From assembly GCA_902806295.1 (NCBI GenBank), contig CADCWB010000238.1, positions 1 to 5,928 of the forward strand: 5,928 bases of DNA, read 5' to 3'. Both the position numbers and the translations under genes were made by a program. The notes beneath the pieces are model-generated. The model saw only the letters and a program-made list of their open reading frames with translations. It was not told where the DNA came from and made no database searches. Positions 1 to 5,776 of this stretch are shown here, piece after piece (the first letter of the stretch is position 1; the number at the start of each line of letters is the position of its first letter). This stretch comes from an uncultured Sphingomonas sp. GTDB taxonomy: Bacteria; Pseudomonadota; Alphaproteobacteria; Sphingomonadales; Sphingomonadaceae.

Positions 1-2
1 AG

Positions 3-329
3 GCCGGGGATGATGTTCTCAAAGGCTTCGCCAATTTGATGCGCGGCATGCTGCGGCTGAGCGACATGCCGGCGCGGCTTGGCGGCGAGGAGTTCGTTAT
101 CCTGTTCGCCGACACCAGCCTGGAGCAGGCCCTGCAGATCTGTGAGCGTTTGCGCGAGCAGGTCGCCGCCACTCGGATCCCAACTTGTCGGGGACCCATC
201 CGGATCACGGTTAGCGGCGGGGTTGCCGAGCTTGGATCGGACGGCATTGAGGCCGCGCTACGGACGGCCGATCAGGCACTGTACAAGGCCAAGCACAGCG
301 GACGGGATCAGTTCCGGTTGGCCGCCTGA
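3..329 (+). CDS. Diguanylate cyclase, C-terminal part of GGDEF domain (5' end outside window)
   Basis: The visible 108 residues are the second half of a GGDEF domain, which condenses two GTP into cyclic di-GMP. The frame is open from base 3, so the start and any sensor domain lie upstream. Seen directly: the GDDVLK stretch at 9-23, the active-site GGEEF at 81-95, and an RLSD at 54-65 placed five residues before it, which matches the RxxD inhibitory I-site spacing known from PleD. The late-domain signatures VSGGVAE and ADQALYKAKHSGRD also fit, and the protein ends shortly after them, so GGDEF is the C-terminal domain. With both GGEEF and the I-site intact, I infer an active, product-inhibited cyclase. 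The input signal cannot be told from this fragment. It converges on the oxygenase gene with 14 bases between the stops. Confidence 0.95.
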   Translation, partial: AGDDVLKGFANLMRGMLRLSDMPARLGGEEFVILFADTSLEQALQICERLREQVAATRIPTCRGPIRITVSGGVAELGSDGIEAALRTADQALYKAKHSGRDQFRLAA

Positions 330-343
330 CGGCCGCGCAGTCG

Positions 344-940
344 TCAAGCGAAATTGAAGCTGATCGACAGGCGCTCGCCGCGCCCCGAGGACGGCAAGAC
401 CTCATGCCGAAGCCAGCTCTCCCACAGGAGCAGCATGCCTGGTTGGGGCTCCACGGTAACGAACTGGCGCAGGGCCTCGGGCGCCTCCGCGCGCCGGAGC
501 GGGGCGGCCATCATCATCGCCAGGCGGGGGTCCTCGAAGCGAATCGCACCGCTACCGGATGGCACCTCGACGTAGAACGTGCCGGACATGATCGAGTGCG
601 GATGAATGTGACCGACATGCGCACCGCCGCCCTTCAGCAGGTTGACCCACAGGCTGTCGACGCGAGGCTTGCGCGCAAGGTCGAACGCCAGCTCCTGGGC
701 GAAGCGGCTCGCGTGGGTCCCAAGCTGACGGACGAGGTCGCCGATCATTGGGTCGCGGCGGGGGAGGTCGTTCAGGGAGGCGTAGCTGGTATAGCCCTTG
801 TACGCCTTGTCGCGACACCAACGCTGGCCGGCGCGATCGTCGGCAGCCAGCGAGCGGATGGAGTGCGCAAGATCCGCCAGCAGCTCAGCGTCTCCGAGCT
901 CGGCCTGGTACAAGCGGGTGACGAAAAGGTCGCGGGCCAT
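344..940 (-). CDS. Putative 2-oxoglutarate/Fe(II)-dependent oxygenase (TIGR02466 / PF13759-like)
   Basis: A 198-residue soluble protein resembling the uncharacterised TIGR02466 family, assigned to the 2OG-Fe(II) oxygenase superfamily. Seen: the HxHxH segment HIHPHSIMSGTFYV at residues 111-124, then SGAIRFEDPR at 130-139, then PGMLLLWESWLRHEV at 167-181, and ERLSISFN at 189-196 near the C-terminus. By analogy with the superfamily, the first His cluster and His179 would hold iron and Arg190 would bind the 2OG carboxylate; this is inference. The substrate is unknown. The frame stays open to an ATG at 1003, but that start would overlap the upstream gene by 41 bases, and the family-like N-terminus (MARDLFVTRLYQ) begins at 940, so 940 is chosen. 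No strong Shine-Dalgarno is visible before it, which suggests translation coupled to the membrane-protein gene that ends 22 bases upstream. The two are probably co-transcribed. Confidence 0.85.
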   Translation of the reverse strand: MARDLFVTRLYQAELGDAELLADLAHSIRSLAADDRAGQRWCRDKAYKGYTSYASLNDLPRRDPMIGDLVRQLGTHASRFAQELAFDLARKPRVDSLWVNLLKGGGAHVGHIHPHSIMSGTFYVEVPSGSGAIRFEDPRLAMMMAAPLRRAEAPEALRQFVTVEPQPGMLLLWESWLRHEVLPSSGRGERLSISFNFA

Positions 941-962
941 GGGAGCCGGCTCTAGGCCAGCC

Positions 963-2405
963 TCAGCGCCGCCGCCAGACTTCGATGTCGCCGGCGCGCG
1001 CAACCGGGTGGTACGGGGAAACGGCTGCGCGGATCGCCGGGTCCTTTAACAGCCAGGCACGGGAACGGTCCTCGATCAGCAGCAGGTCCGGCCGCTTGGT
1101 GCGGACGTCGCGGACGAACGTGTCGAGATCGGCATGATACCAACGCCGAGCCGCCGGACGGGCTAGGCCGACGTAGCGCGCACCGGCGGCAGTGAAAAGC
1201 GCCGGGCTGGAGCCAACCCAGCGGCCGCGGGCGTGCCGGACCGCCGGGTGGCCGGTGCTAAGCTCCGTTCCCAGCGTCATGATCGTCGGCCTCGGCGGCC
1301 CGGCCCGGACGATCGCCTCGGCGAGACCAGGCAGTGGCTGGATGGCGACCGTGGCATTGAGTTGAATGGCGGCAATGGCGAAGGTGGCGAGCCCGACGAG
1401 GCGCCTGCGCGAGCGGTCGCCGAGCTGACCGAAGAGCAGCAGCAGCGCTACAAGGGCCAGGGCCATGCCGGGCAGGGCGTGGTTGAGGTAGTTCTTGCCT
1501 TGGATCAACCCGGCCAGCGCGAAGCCCGCCGCGCCAAGGTAGAGGATCGTCGACTGGGTTGCGGACCGCGCCCGGAGCAGGCGCGACAGCGCGAAGAACA
1601 GTGCGGGAGCCAGCAGCATCGGGCCAATCAGGAAATTGGCCGGCTTGTCGCGCATCGGCAAATAGGTGTCGGCCAGCATCGGCAGCACGCGCAGGTAGTC
1701 GCGGGCGAACAGCAGCAGGGCCGCGGCGTAGATGACGGCGATGGCGGCGGCGATCAGCGCCGGTGTCACAAGGCGTCGGACGTCTCGCGTCCGCAGCAAC
1801 GTCCACACGGCCGGCAACAGCAGTACCAGCGCGAAGTGGGGCTTGATGACGACCAGCAGACCTGCCGCTGCCCCTCCCGCAGAAGTCGAAGCGAGGCTTA
1901 GCCGCTGCCGGTCGGCGATGGCGGCCAACTGGGTGAGCACAGGGAGGGCGAGCATCAGCGCAACATGCTCCCGCTGAGCGAACAGGCCGCCGGGCAACAG
2001 GAACAGCACGAAACCGCATGCCGCCGCCAGCAAGCTCGGCCGGGGCGCACGTGAGAGATGGGATGCGGTGGTCACGGTCGCCCAGAGCGACAGCAGGGAG
2101 CCGGCCAGGGCCGCGCCAACGACCACCGCTTCGGGCTTCAGTCCCGTCGCATGCGCCAGCCACACTGGCGGCAGATAGAGCCATACCGACGCTGGCGGAT
2201 TGGCCTCGAGCAGGTCGACGTAGAGCCGTTGGCCCGAGAGCACGGCCTCGCATACCGTGATCAGCCAGGAGACATCGGCATCGACGGGAATCCAGTTCGC
2301 CTGAATGGTTGCCGCCGCCAGCAGAAACGCCGATGCAAGCAAGGGCAGCGCCGGCCCAGCATCACGCGCGTTGCGCTGCCAGCTGTTTGCCGCGACCGGG
2401 ATCAT
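963..2405 (-). CDS. Multi-pass membrane protein, probable GT-C-fold (family 39-like) glycosyltransferase
   Basis: A 480-residue integral membrane protein. Hydrophobic segments run from about residue 19 to about 360, roughly nine or ten in all, and the last ~103 residues (378-480) form a polar domain rich in Arg. After the first membrane segment comes a loop with D42 and D44, then GQRLYVDLLEANPP at 58-71. An acidic first loop followed by G-x-x-LY-x-D and an N-P-P turn is the pattern of GT-C enzymes of the PMT/ArnT type, which move a sugar from a polyprenyl-phosphate carrier to an acceptor on the periplasmic side. The fold assignment is inference from this pattern; donor and acceptor are unknown, and a non-enzymatic membrane protein cannot be excluded. 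The ATG at 2405 is the only start that keeps the first membrane segment, and no clear Shine-Dalgarno precedes it. It is the first gene of a likely two-gene unit with the oxygenase at 344-940. Confidence 0.7.
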   Translation of the reverse strand: MIPVAANSWQRNARDAGPALPLLASAFLLAAATIQANWIPVDADVSWLITVCEAVLSGQRLYVDLLEANPPASVWLYLPPVWLAHATGLKPEAVVVGAALAGSLLSLWATVTTASHLSRAPRPSLLAAACGFVLFLLPGGLFAQREHVALMLALPVLTQLAAIADRQRLSLASTSAGGAAAGLLVVIKPHFALVLLLPAVWTLLRTRDVRRLVTPALIAAAIAVIYAAALLLFARDYLRVLPMLADTYLPMRDKPANFLIGPMLLAPALFFALSRLLRARSATQSTILYLGAAGFALAGLIQGKNYLNHALPGMALALVALLLLFGQLGDRSRRRLVGLATFAIAAIQLNATVAIQPLPGLAEAIVRAGPPRPTIMTLGTELSTGHPAVRHARGRWVGSSPALFTAAGARYVGLARPAARRWYHADLDTFVRDVRTKRPDLLLIEDRSRAWLLKDPAIRAAVSPYHPVARAGDIEVWRRR

Positions 2406-2469
2406 CCCGAAGGGCTACTCTACGCCAGTGAAGATGGAGTGAAGACGCGCGGCGAAGCGTTGTGCCACC
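2406..2469. promoter_or_regulatory. 64-base divergent intergenic region between GT-C-like gene and MpaB-like gene
   Basis: The starts of the minus-strand membrane protein (2405) and the plus-strand MpaB-like gene (2470) face away from each other, so both must be transcribed from this short gap or from promoters reaching into the neighbouring coding ends. I see no convincing -35/-10 pair for either direction and no strong Shine-Dalgarno in front of either ATG. The only clear structure is the direct repeat at 2427-2445. Confidence 0.5.
2427..2445. repeat. Direct repeat AGTGAAGA x2, 11-base period
   Basis: AGTGAAGA occurs at 2427-2434 and again at 2438-2445, so the copies are offset by 11 bases and separated by TGG. 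They lie near the centre of the 64-base divergent gap. Two identical octamers one helical turn apart are the arrangement bound by tandem-dimer regulators such as OmpR/PhoB-type response regulators; that role here is inference, and two copies of 8 bases can arise by chance. Confidence 0.4.
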
Positions 2470-3357
2470 ATGAGCTTGGCCGGCAGGATGATGGAGCGAT
2501 TGAGCGGCGGGCTGCTGCTGGTCGATCCGGCCGACTTCCTGGAGCCAGCGGGCGAGCCTGGGATTGTTGGCCCAGATTCCGTCTCCTGGAAGGTGTTCGG
2601 CAATTCGGTCAGCCTGGCGGTCGGCGGGATTGCTGCCGTGCTGTTGGAACTGGGGGAAGCACGGGTGCGGGCCGGGGTGTGGGACCACAGCAGCTTCCCC
2701 CGCGATCCCCGCGAGCGCATCGCCCGCACCGGCGGCGGAGCGCTAATCACCGTGTTTGCGGCACGCAGCCGGTTCCTGGCTTATGCCGAGCGGGTCAACG
2801 CCATCCACGCGCGGATCGCCGGCCTGGCCGACGATGGCCGCCGATACCGAGCGAGCGATCCGGAGCTGTTGCTCTGGGTGCAGGCGACAGCGGCTTATGC
2901 GTTCGTGGCCGCCTACCAGGACCTGGTCGCGCGGCTGACCGCCGCAGACGAAGACCGGTTCTACGCCGAGGCGGGGTTCGGTGCGCGGGCCTATGGCGTG
3001 GCCGACCCGCCGCTGAGCCGGAGCGACATGGCCGCAGTGTTGCACCGGATGGAGCCCCGGCTCACTCCCTCACCGGTGCTGGGCGAGTTCCTGACCATCA
3101 TGCGGGGGCCGGTCCTCCCGCCGTTGCTCCGCCCCCTGCAGCCGGTGCTGCTGCGCGCCGCGGTTGCCTTGGTCCCCGAGTGCGTGCGGCGCCGGATCGG
3201 GATTGCCGACCGGCCGGTCTGGACCGGGGCGGACCGGCTCCTGCTGCGAGCGGCCGCGCAGGCTGCGGAGCGCGTCGAGCGCCCGCACGATCCACGGCGG
3301 CTGGCGCTGATCAGGCTGGCAGGAGAGGGTGGGGCGTCACGGCGCCTGCAAGCGTAG
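2470..3357 (+). CDS. MpaB / rubber-oxygenase-like family protein (DUF2236)
   Basis: A 295-residue, mostly helical soluble protein of the DUF2236 family, which includes fungal MpaB and the latex-clearing protein Lcp, a b-type haem oxygenase. Seen: W40 in the SVSWKVFGNS block, GVWDHSSFPRDP at 69-80, RIARTGGG at 83-90, NAIHARIAG at 110-118, and Y-x-ASDPELLLWVQA at 126-139. R83 and T87 have the same four-residue spacing as the catalytic Arg/Thr pair of Lcp, and H113 is a candidate haem ligand (inference). At residue 138 there is Gln where many family members, as I recall, have His. No signal peptide is visible, unlike secreted Lcp, so a cytoplasmic role on an unknown hydrophobic substrate is likely. 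An in-frame stop at 2440-2442 limits the start; ATG 2470 is chosen although ATGs at 2488 and 2491 follow a GGCAGG. The 3' end overlaps pth tail to tail by 21 bases. Confidence 0.85.
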   Translation: MSLAGRMMERLSGGLLLVDPADFLEPAGEPGIVGPDSVSWKVFGNSVSLAVGGIAAVLLELGEARVRAGVWDHSSFPRDPRERIARTGGGALITVFAARSRFLAYAERVNAIHARIAGLADDGRRYRASDPELLLWVQATAAYAFVAAYQDLVARLTAADEDRFYAEAGFGARAYGVADPPLSRSDMAAVLHRMEPRLTPSPVLGEFLTIMRGPVLPPLLRPLQPVLLRAAVALVPECVRRRIGIADRPVWTGADRLLLRAAAQAAERVERPHDPRRLALIRLAGEGGASRRLQA

Positions 3358-3909
3358 GGCGACCTCGTTCATGAAGCGCACGTCGTCGCCATCGGCCAGC
3401 CACTCGGCCTCGGCCGCGACTGCCGCCAGCAGGTCGGAGAGGGGCTCCATTTCCGATTTGGCGTAGTTGCCCAGCACATGGCCGGTGACCCGGTCCTTGT
3501 GGCCGGGATGGCCGATGCCGATCCGCAGCCGGCGAAAGTCCGGGCCGAGCGAGGCGTTGATCGAACGCAGCCCGTTGTGGCCGGCCAGTCCGCCGCCGAC
3601 GCGCACCTTGACCTTGAACGGGGCGAGGTCGAGTTCGTCGTGGAAGACGGTCAGTGCCTCCTCGTCGAGCTTGAAGAAGTGCAGCGCCTGCTGAACCGCA
3701 TCGCCGCTGTCGTTCATGAACGTCTGCGGCTTGAGCAGGAGGACCCGGTTGCGGCCGATCCGGCCTTCCGCAACCAGGCTGCGGAATTTCTTCTGCCACG
3801 GGCTGAAGCCGTGCACGGCCGCGATCGCGTCGGCCGCCATAAAGCCCACATTGTGGCGGTGCAGCGCATATTGTGCGCCCGGGTTGCCGAGGCCGGCCCA
3901 GATTTGCAT
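3337..3909 (-). CDS. pth: Peptidyl-tRNA hydrolase
   Basis: A 190-residue bacterial Pth, the usual length for the family (about 190-200). It cleaves the ester bond of peptidyl-tRNAs that drop off the ribosome, releasing tRNA for reuse, and is normally essential. Seen: GLGNPG at 6-11, RHNVGF at 18-23 with catalytic His19, QTFMNDSG at 62-69 with Asn66, HDELDL at 90-95 with Asp91, GGGLAGHNGL at 105-114 with Asn112, and RLRIGIGHPG. These match E. coli N10, H20, N68, D93 and N114, so the active site is complete. The frame is open to an ATG at 3954, but that start lies inside the upstream hairpin; the ATG at 3907-3909 gives the family N-terminus and has AGGA seven bases away. It follows rplY with 83 bases between, a common pairing, and its stop overlaps the MpaB-like gene on the other strand. 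Confidence 0.97.
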   Translation of the reverse strand: MQIWAGLGNPGAQYALHRHNVGFMAADAIAAVHGFSPWQKKFRSLVAEGRIGRNRVLLLKPQTFMNDSGDAVQQALHFFKLDEEALTVFHDELDLAPFKVKVRVGGGLAGHNGLRSINASLGPDFRRLRIGIGHPGHKDRVTGHVLGNYAKSEMEPLSDLLAAVAAEAEWLADGDDVRFMNEVALRLQAP

Positions 3910-3916
3910 GGCGCTT

Positions 3917-3921
3917 GTCCT
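3917..3921 (-). promoter_or_regulatory. Ribosome binding site of pth
   Basis: AGGAC on the minus strand, seven bases before the ATG at 3909. It decides the start over the longer in-frame ATG at 3954. Confidence 0.7.
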
Positions 3922-3937
3922 AGCGGGTGACGGAGGC

Positions 3938-3970
3938 AAAAAGAAACCGCCCACCCGAAGGTGAGCGGTT
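3938..3970 (-). terminator. Intrinsic terminator or attenuator between rplY and pth
   Basis: On the minus strand, AACCGCTCACC (3970-3960) pairs with GGTGGGCGGTT (3955-3945) over 11 pairs, with one U.G wobble and no mismatch, around a UUCG tetraloop closed by C-G. It is followed at once by UCUUUUU (3944-3938). This is the textbook form of a Rho-independent terminator, 22 bases after the rplY stop. The pth start codon is only 28 bases beyond the U-tract, too little space for a separate promoter, so some read-through or a promoter inside the rplY end is needed for pth expression. I therefore favour partial termination. Confidence 0.88.
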
Positions 3971-3992
3971 CCGATTGCCGGTCGAGGTCGAC

Positions 3993-4661
3993 TTAAGCTT
4001 CTTCGCCAGCCTCGTCCGTAGCAGGCTCGGCCGCTTCCGACGACCCTTCTGGGGCGGCCTCGGCCGCGTCGCTGTCGCCTTCCTCACTCTTCAGCGCGGA
4101 CGGAGCGACCAGCGTGGCGATGGTGAAGTCGCGATCGGTAATCGCGCTCTCCACGCCGTTCGGCAGGTTGACGGCCGAGATGTGGATGCTGTCGCCGATG
4201 TCCAGGCCACGCAGGTCGATGTGGATCTCGTCCGGGATCTCGGCTGCGTCGCAGGTAAGCTCAAGATCGTGACGGACGACGTTGAGCACGCCGCCGCGCT
4301 TCAGCCCCGGGCACTCCTCTTCACCGTCGAACCGGACGGGGACGTTCACCGTGACCTTGCTGTGCTCACTGATGCGCAGAAAGTCGACATGGTTTGGCCG
4401 GCTGGTGACCGGATGGAACTGCACGTCCTTGGGCAGGGTGCGGATCTGCTGGCCACCGGAATCGATCATGACGACTGAGTTCATGAAGTGACCGCTCGAC
4501 AGCATCTTCGTGAGGAGCTTCTCCTCAACGTGGATGCCGATCGGATCCTGCTTGGCGCCATAGACAACGGCGGGTACCCGACCATCTCGACGAAGCGCCC
4601 GGGAGGCTCCCTTGCCAGCCCGGTCGCGCGTCTCGGCGGGCAGCGTCAGCTGTTCGCTCAT
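3993..4661 (-). CDS. rplY: 50S ribosomal protein L25 / general stress protein Ctc (long TL5 form)
   Basis: A 222-residue L25 of the two-domain TL5/CTC type; E. coli L25 has only the first domain. It binds 5S rRNA in the central protuberance of the large subunit. The N-terminal domain (about 1-95) carries the conserved basic stretch RDRAGKGASRALRRDGRVPA followed by VVYG, and FHPVTSRPNHVDFLRI closes it. The beta-rich C-terminal domain (about 100-190) has VPVRFDGEEECPGLKRGGVL and EIPDEIHIDLRGLDIGDSIH. Residues 191-222 are a low-complexity tail of Ala, Glu, Asp, Ser and Gly, with 12 acidic residues and no basic ones after Lys191; such acidic tails are frequent in alphaproteobacterial L25. The ATG at 4661 has AAGGAA eight bases upstream. 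It is followed by pth after a terminator-like hairpin and preceded by 115 non-coding bases. Confidence 0.97.
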   Translation of the reverse strand: MSEQLTLPAETRDRAGKGASRALRRDGRVPAVVYGAKQDPIGIHVEEKLLTKMLSSGHFMNSVVMIDSGGQQIRTLPKDVQFHPVTSRPNHVDFLRISEHSKVTVNVPVRFDGEEECPGLKRGGVLNVVRHDLELTCDAAEIPDEIHIDLRGLDIGDSIHISAVNLPNGVESAITDRDFTIATLVAPSALKSEEGDSDAAEAAPEGSSEAAEPATDEAGEEA

Positions 4662-4669
4662 ACGTGCAA

Positions 4670-4675
4670 TTCCTT
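4670..4675 (-). promoter_or_regulatory. Ribosome binding site of rplY
   Basis: AAGGAA on the minus strand, eight bases before the ATG at 4661; a strong site, as expected for a ribosomal protein gene. Confidence 0.75.
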
Positions 4676-4691
4676 GATAAAGAGTGTTGTG

Positions 4692-4755
4692 CCGCTCCGC
4701 ACGCCTCCAGGGATGACCATGAGGAGCGGGCGCGCCTTAGCGAAACCAGCGCGCC
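4692..4755 (-). other. Two adjacent inverted repeats in the rplY leader
   Basis: Between the TraB/GumN stop (4777) and rplY (4661) two possible hairpins lie in tandem. GGCGCGC at 4729-4735 pairs with GCGCGCC at 4749-4755 (13-base loop), and CCGCTCC at 4692-4698 pairs with GGAGCGG at 4723-4729 (24-base loop). The pairs share base 4729. Neither is followed by a U-tract on the minus strand. The first may end the upstream gene's transcript or stabilise its end; the loops are long and the sequence is GC-rich, so chance is a real alternative. No clear rplY promoter could be picked in these 115 bases. Confidence 0.3.
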
Positions 4756-4776
4756 GACGCAAATCGCCGGTGCAGC

Positions 4777-5691
4777 CTATTGGATACGCTTGACCTTGAG
4801 GCCGCGACGCTCGAGCAGGTCCTGCACCGAGGCCTCGCCGGCCAGGTGGCCGGCGCCGACCGCGACCATGACGGTGCCGGGCTGAGCCATCCGGGTCTCG
4901 ATCCAACGCGCCCAATTGGCATTGCGGCGGCGCATCAGCGCATCCATCAGCTCGGGCGAGCCGGCCATGTCGCTGTTGAACGTCTTGGCGATCGCCTTCA
5001 CGTCACCGCGGGTCCAGGCCGACAGCATGGAATCGAACTGCACCTTGGCCTGCGCCGGCTGCTCAAGCGCCGAAATCAGCAGCTCGCGCTGGGCCGCTTC
5101 GGGCAGCGCATCGAAAAAGCCAAGCTGTTCGGTGTTGGTCTCCAGCTGGCCGATCGGCTTGCCGGCGGCATTGAAGCTCGCCTTGAGCGTGGTTTCCACC
5201 CCCTCCTCGGCCTGCAGCCCTAGGGAGCGAAACTGGGTGCCGATGAGGGTGATCGCCGCTGCCCAGCTGTCCATGCGGTCGAACGCCGCCATTGGAACGC
5301 CGGTCGCTTTCACCGCCGCCTCCAGCGCTGCCCGGCGATCGGCGGGCACTCGGCTGACCAGCGGCGGTGCGGCCGGATTGAGGCCCAGGCGCATCATCAC
5401 CCCGGCAAGCTCGGCCGGATTTTGCGTGTTGATGATGGTTTCGACCACCAGCCCATTGGACTTTGCCACCGCCTGGTCGAGCCGCGGCGTGCGCCACTGA
5501 TAGTTGTCGGGCAGCAGGTGGATCGTCCCAAACAGGTAGATCGTCGTGTCCTTGTCCGCGACTTGCCACAGGGCCGGCCGGACATTGCTCGGGGCCGGGG
5601 CTGACGTGGTCGCCGCGCTGCTGCACCCGGCCGCCGCAGTAGCGATGCCGAGGGCGGCCAGGCCGCGCTTGATCCAGTTGTTCAGTGTCAT
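4777..5691 (-). CDS. TraB/GumN family lipoprotein
   Basis: A 304-residue TraB/GumN-family protein (PF01963), related to the Tiki metalloproteases and the EreA/ChaN-like fold. Seen: FGTIHLLP at 54-61 with His58, VVE at 82-84 with Glu84, and near the C-terminus VGAGHLAG at 278-285 with His282. The two G-x-x-H motifs and the Glu are the family's presumed metal-site residues. The N-terminus has basic residues (K8, R9), a hydrophobic stretch (10-21) and AAGC with Cys23, followed by a Ser/Thr/Ala/Pro-rich linker, which suggests a lipoprotein in the periplasm. Ala at -3 is not the preferred Leu, so plain secretion is also possible. The frame is open to an ATG at 5754, but only the ATG at 5691 has a ribosome binding site and puts the signal peptide at the N-terminus. 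Enzymatic activity of bacterial members is poorly known. It is divergent from glyQ. Confidence 0.92.
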   Translation of the reverse strand: MTLNNWIKRGLAALGIATAAAGCSSAATTSAPAPSNVRPALWQVADKDTTIYLFGTIHLLPDNYQWRTPRLDQAVAKSNGLVVETIINTQNPAELAGVMMRLGLNPAAPPLVSRVPADRRAALEAAVKATGVPMAAFDRMDSWAAAITLIGTQFRSLGLQAEEGVETTLKASFNAAGKPIGQLETNTEQLGFFDALPEAAQRELLISALEQPAQAKVQFDSMLSAWTRGDVKAIAKTFNSDMAGSPELMDALMRRRNANWARWIETRMAQPGTVMVAVGAGHLAGEASVQDLLERRGLKVKRIQ

Positions 5692-5696
5692 ACGTT

Positions 5697-5701
5697 CTCC
5701 T
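5697..5701 (-). promoter_or_regulatory. Ribosome binding site of the TraB/GumN gene
   Basis: AGGAG on the minus strand, five bases before the ATG at 5691. It fixes the start there and not at the in-frame ATG at 5754. Confidence 0.75.
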
Positions 5702-5725
5702 GTGGCGCCCGGGCGCTTAACGGAA

Positions 5726-5754
5726 GATGTAAGGCGGCCTTGCTCCGTTCCCAA
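5726..5754 (-). promoter_or_regulatory. Possible sigma-70-type promoter for the TraB/GumN gene
   Basis: On the minus strand TTGGGA (5754-5749) and TACATC (5731-5726) are separated by exactly 17 bases, and the start codon is 34 bases beyond the -10. The -35 matches four and the -10 three of six consensus bases, so this is a weak candidate resting mostly on spacing and position in the divergent gap 5692-5776. No comparable pair was seen for glyQ. Confidence 0.25.
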
Positions 5755-5776
5755 GCTCCTGCCAAAGCCCGCGCCC

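Noticed and set aside
320..334. Possible terminator hairpin GGCCG/CGGCC at the end of the diguanylate cyclase gene
   Set aside because: Only five base pairs, overlapping the stop codon, with no T-tract on either side.
941..1003. Longer oxygenase start at ATG 1003
   Set aside because: It would overlap the upstream coding region by 41 bases and adds a residue stretch that does not look like the family; ATG 940 fits better.
1233..2253. Long alternative frames inside the membrane-protein gene (minus 1258-2253 and plus 1233-1901, the latter Gln-rich)
   Set aside because: Both are low-complexity shadows of the 963-2405 gene with no domain signal; the real frame has clear membrane segments.
2058..3374. 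A 438-codon plus-strand open frame spanning the 5' part of the membrane-protein gene and most of the MpaB-like gene
   Set aside because: Its translation is Arg/Gly/Ala/Pro-rich with no recognisable motif, and it is out of frame with the MpaB-like gene and antisense to the membrane protein, both of which show family patterns. Long chance frames are expected in GC-rich DNA.
3910..3954. Longer pth start at ATG 3954
   Set aside because: It lies inside the terminator-like hairpin, adds 15 residues absent from Pth proteins and lacks a ribosome binding site.
5692..5754. Longer TraB/GumN start at ATG 5754
   Set aside because: It would bury the signal peptide 21 residues from the N-terminus and ignore the good AGGAG before 5691.
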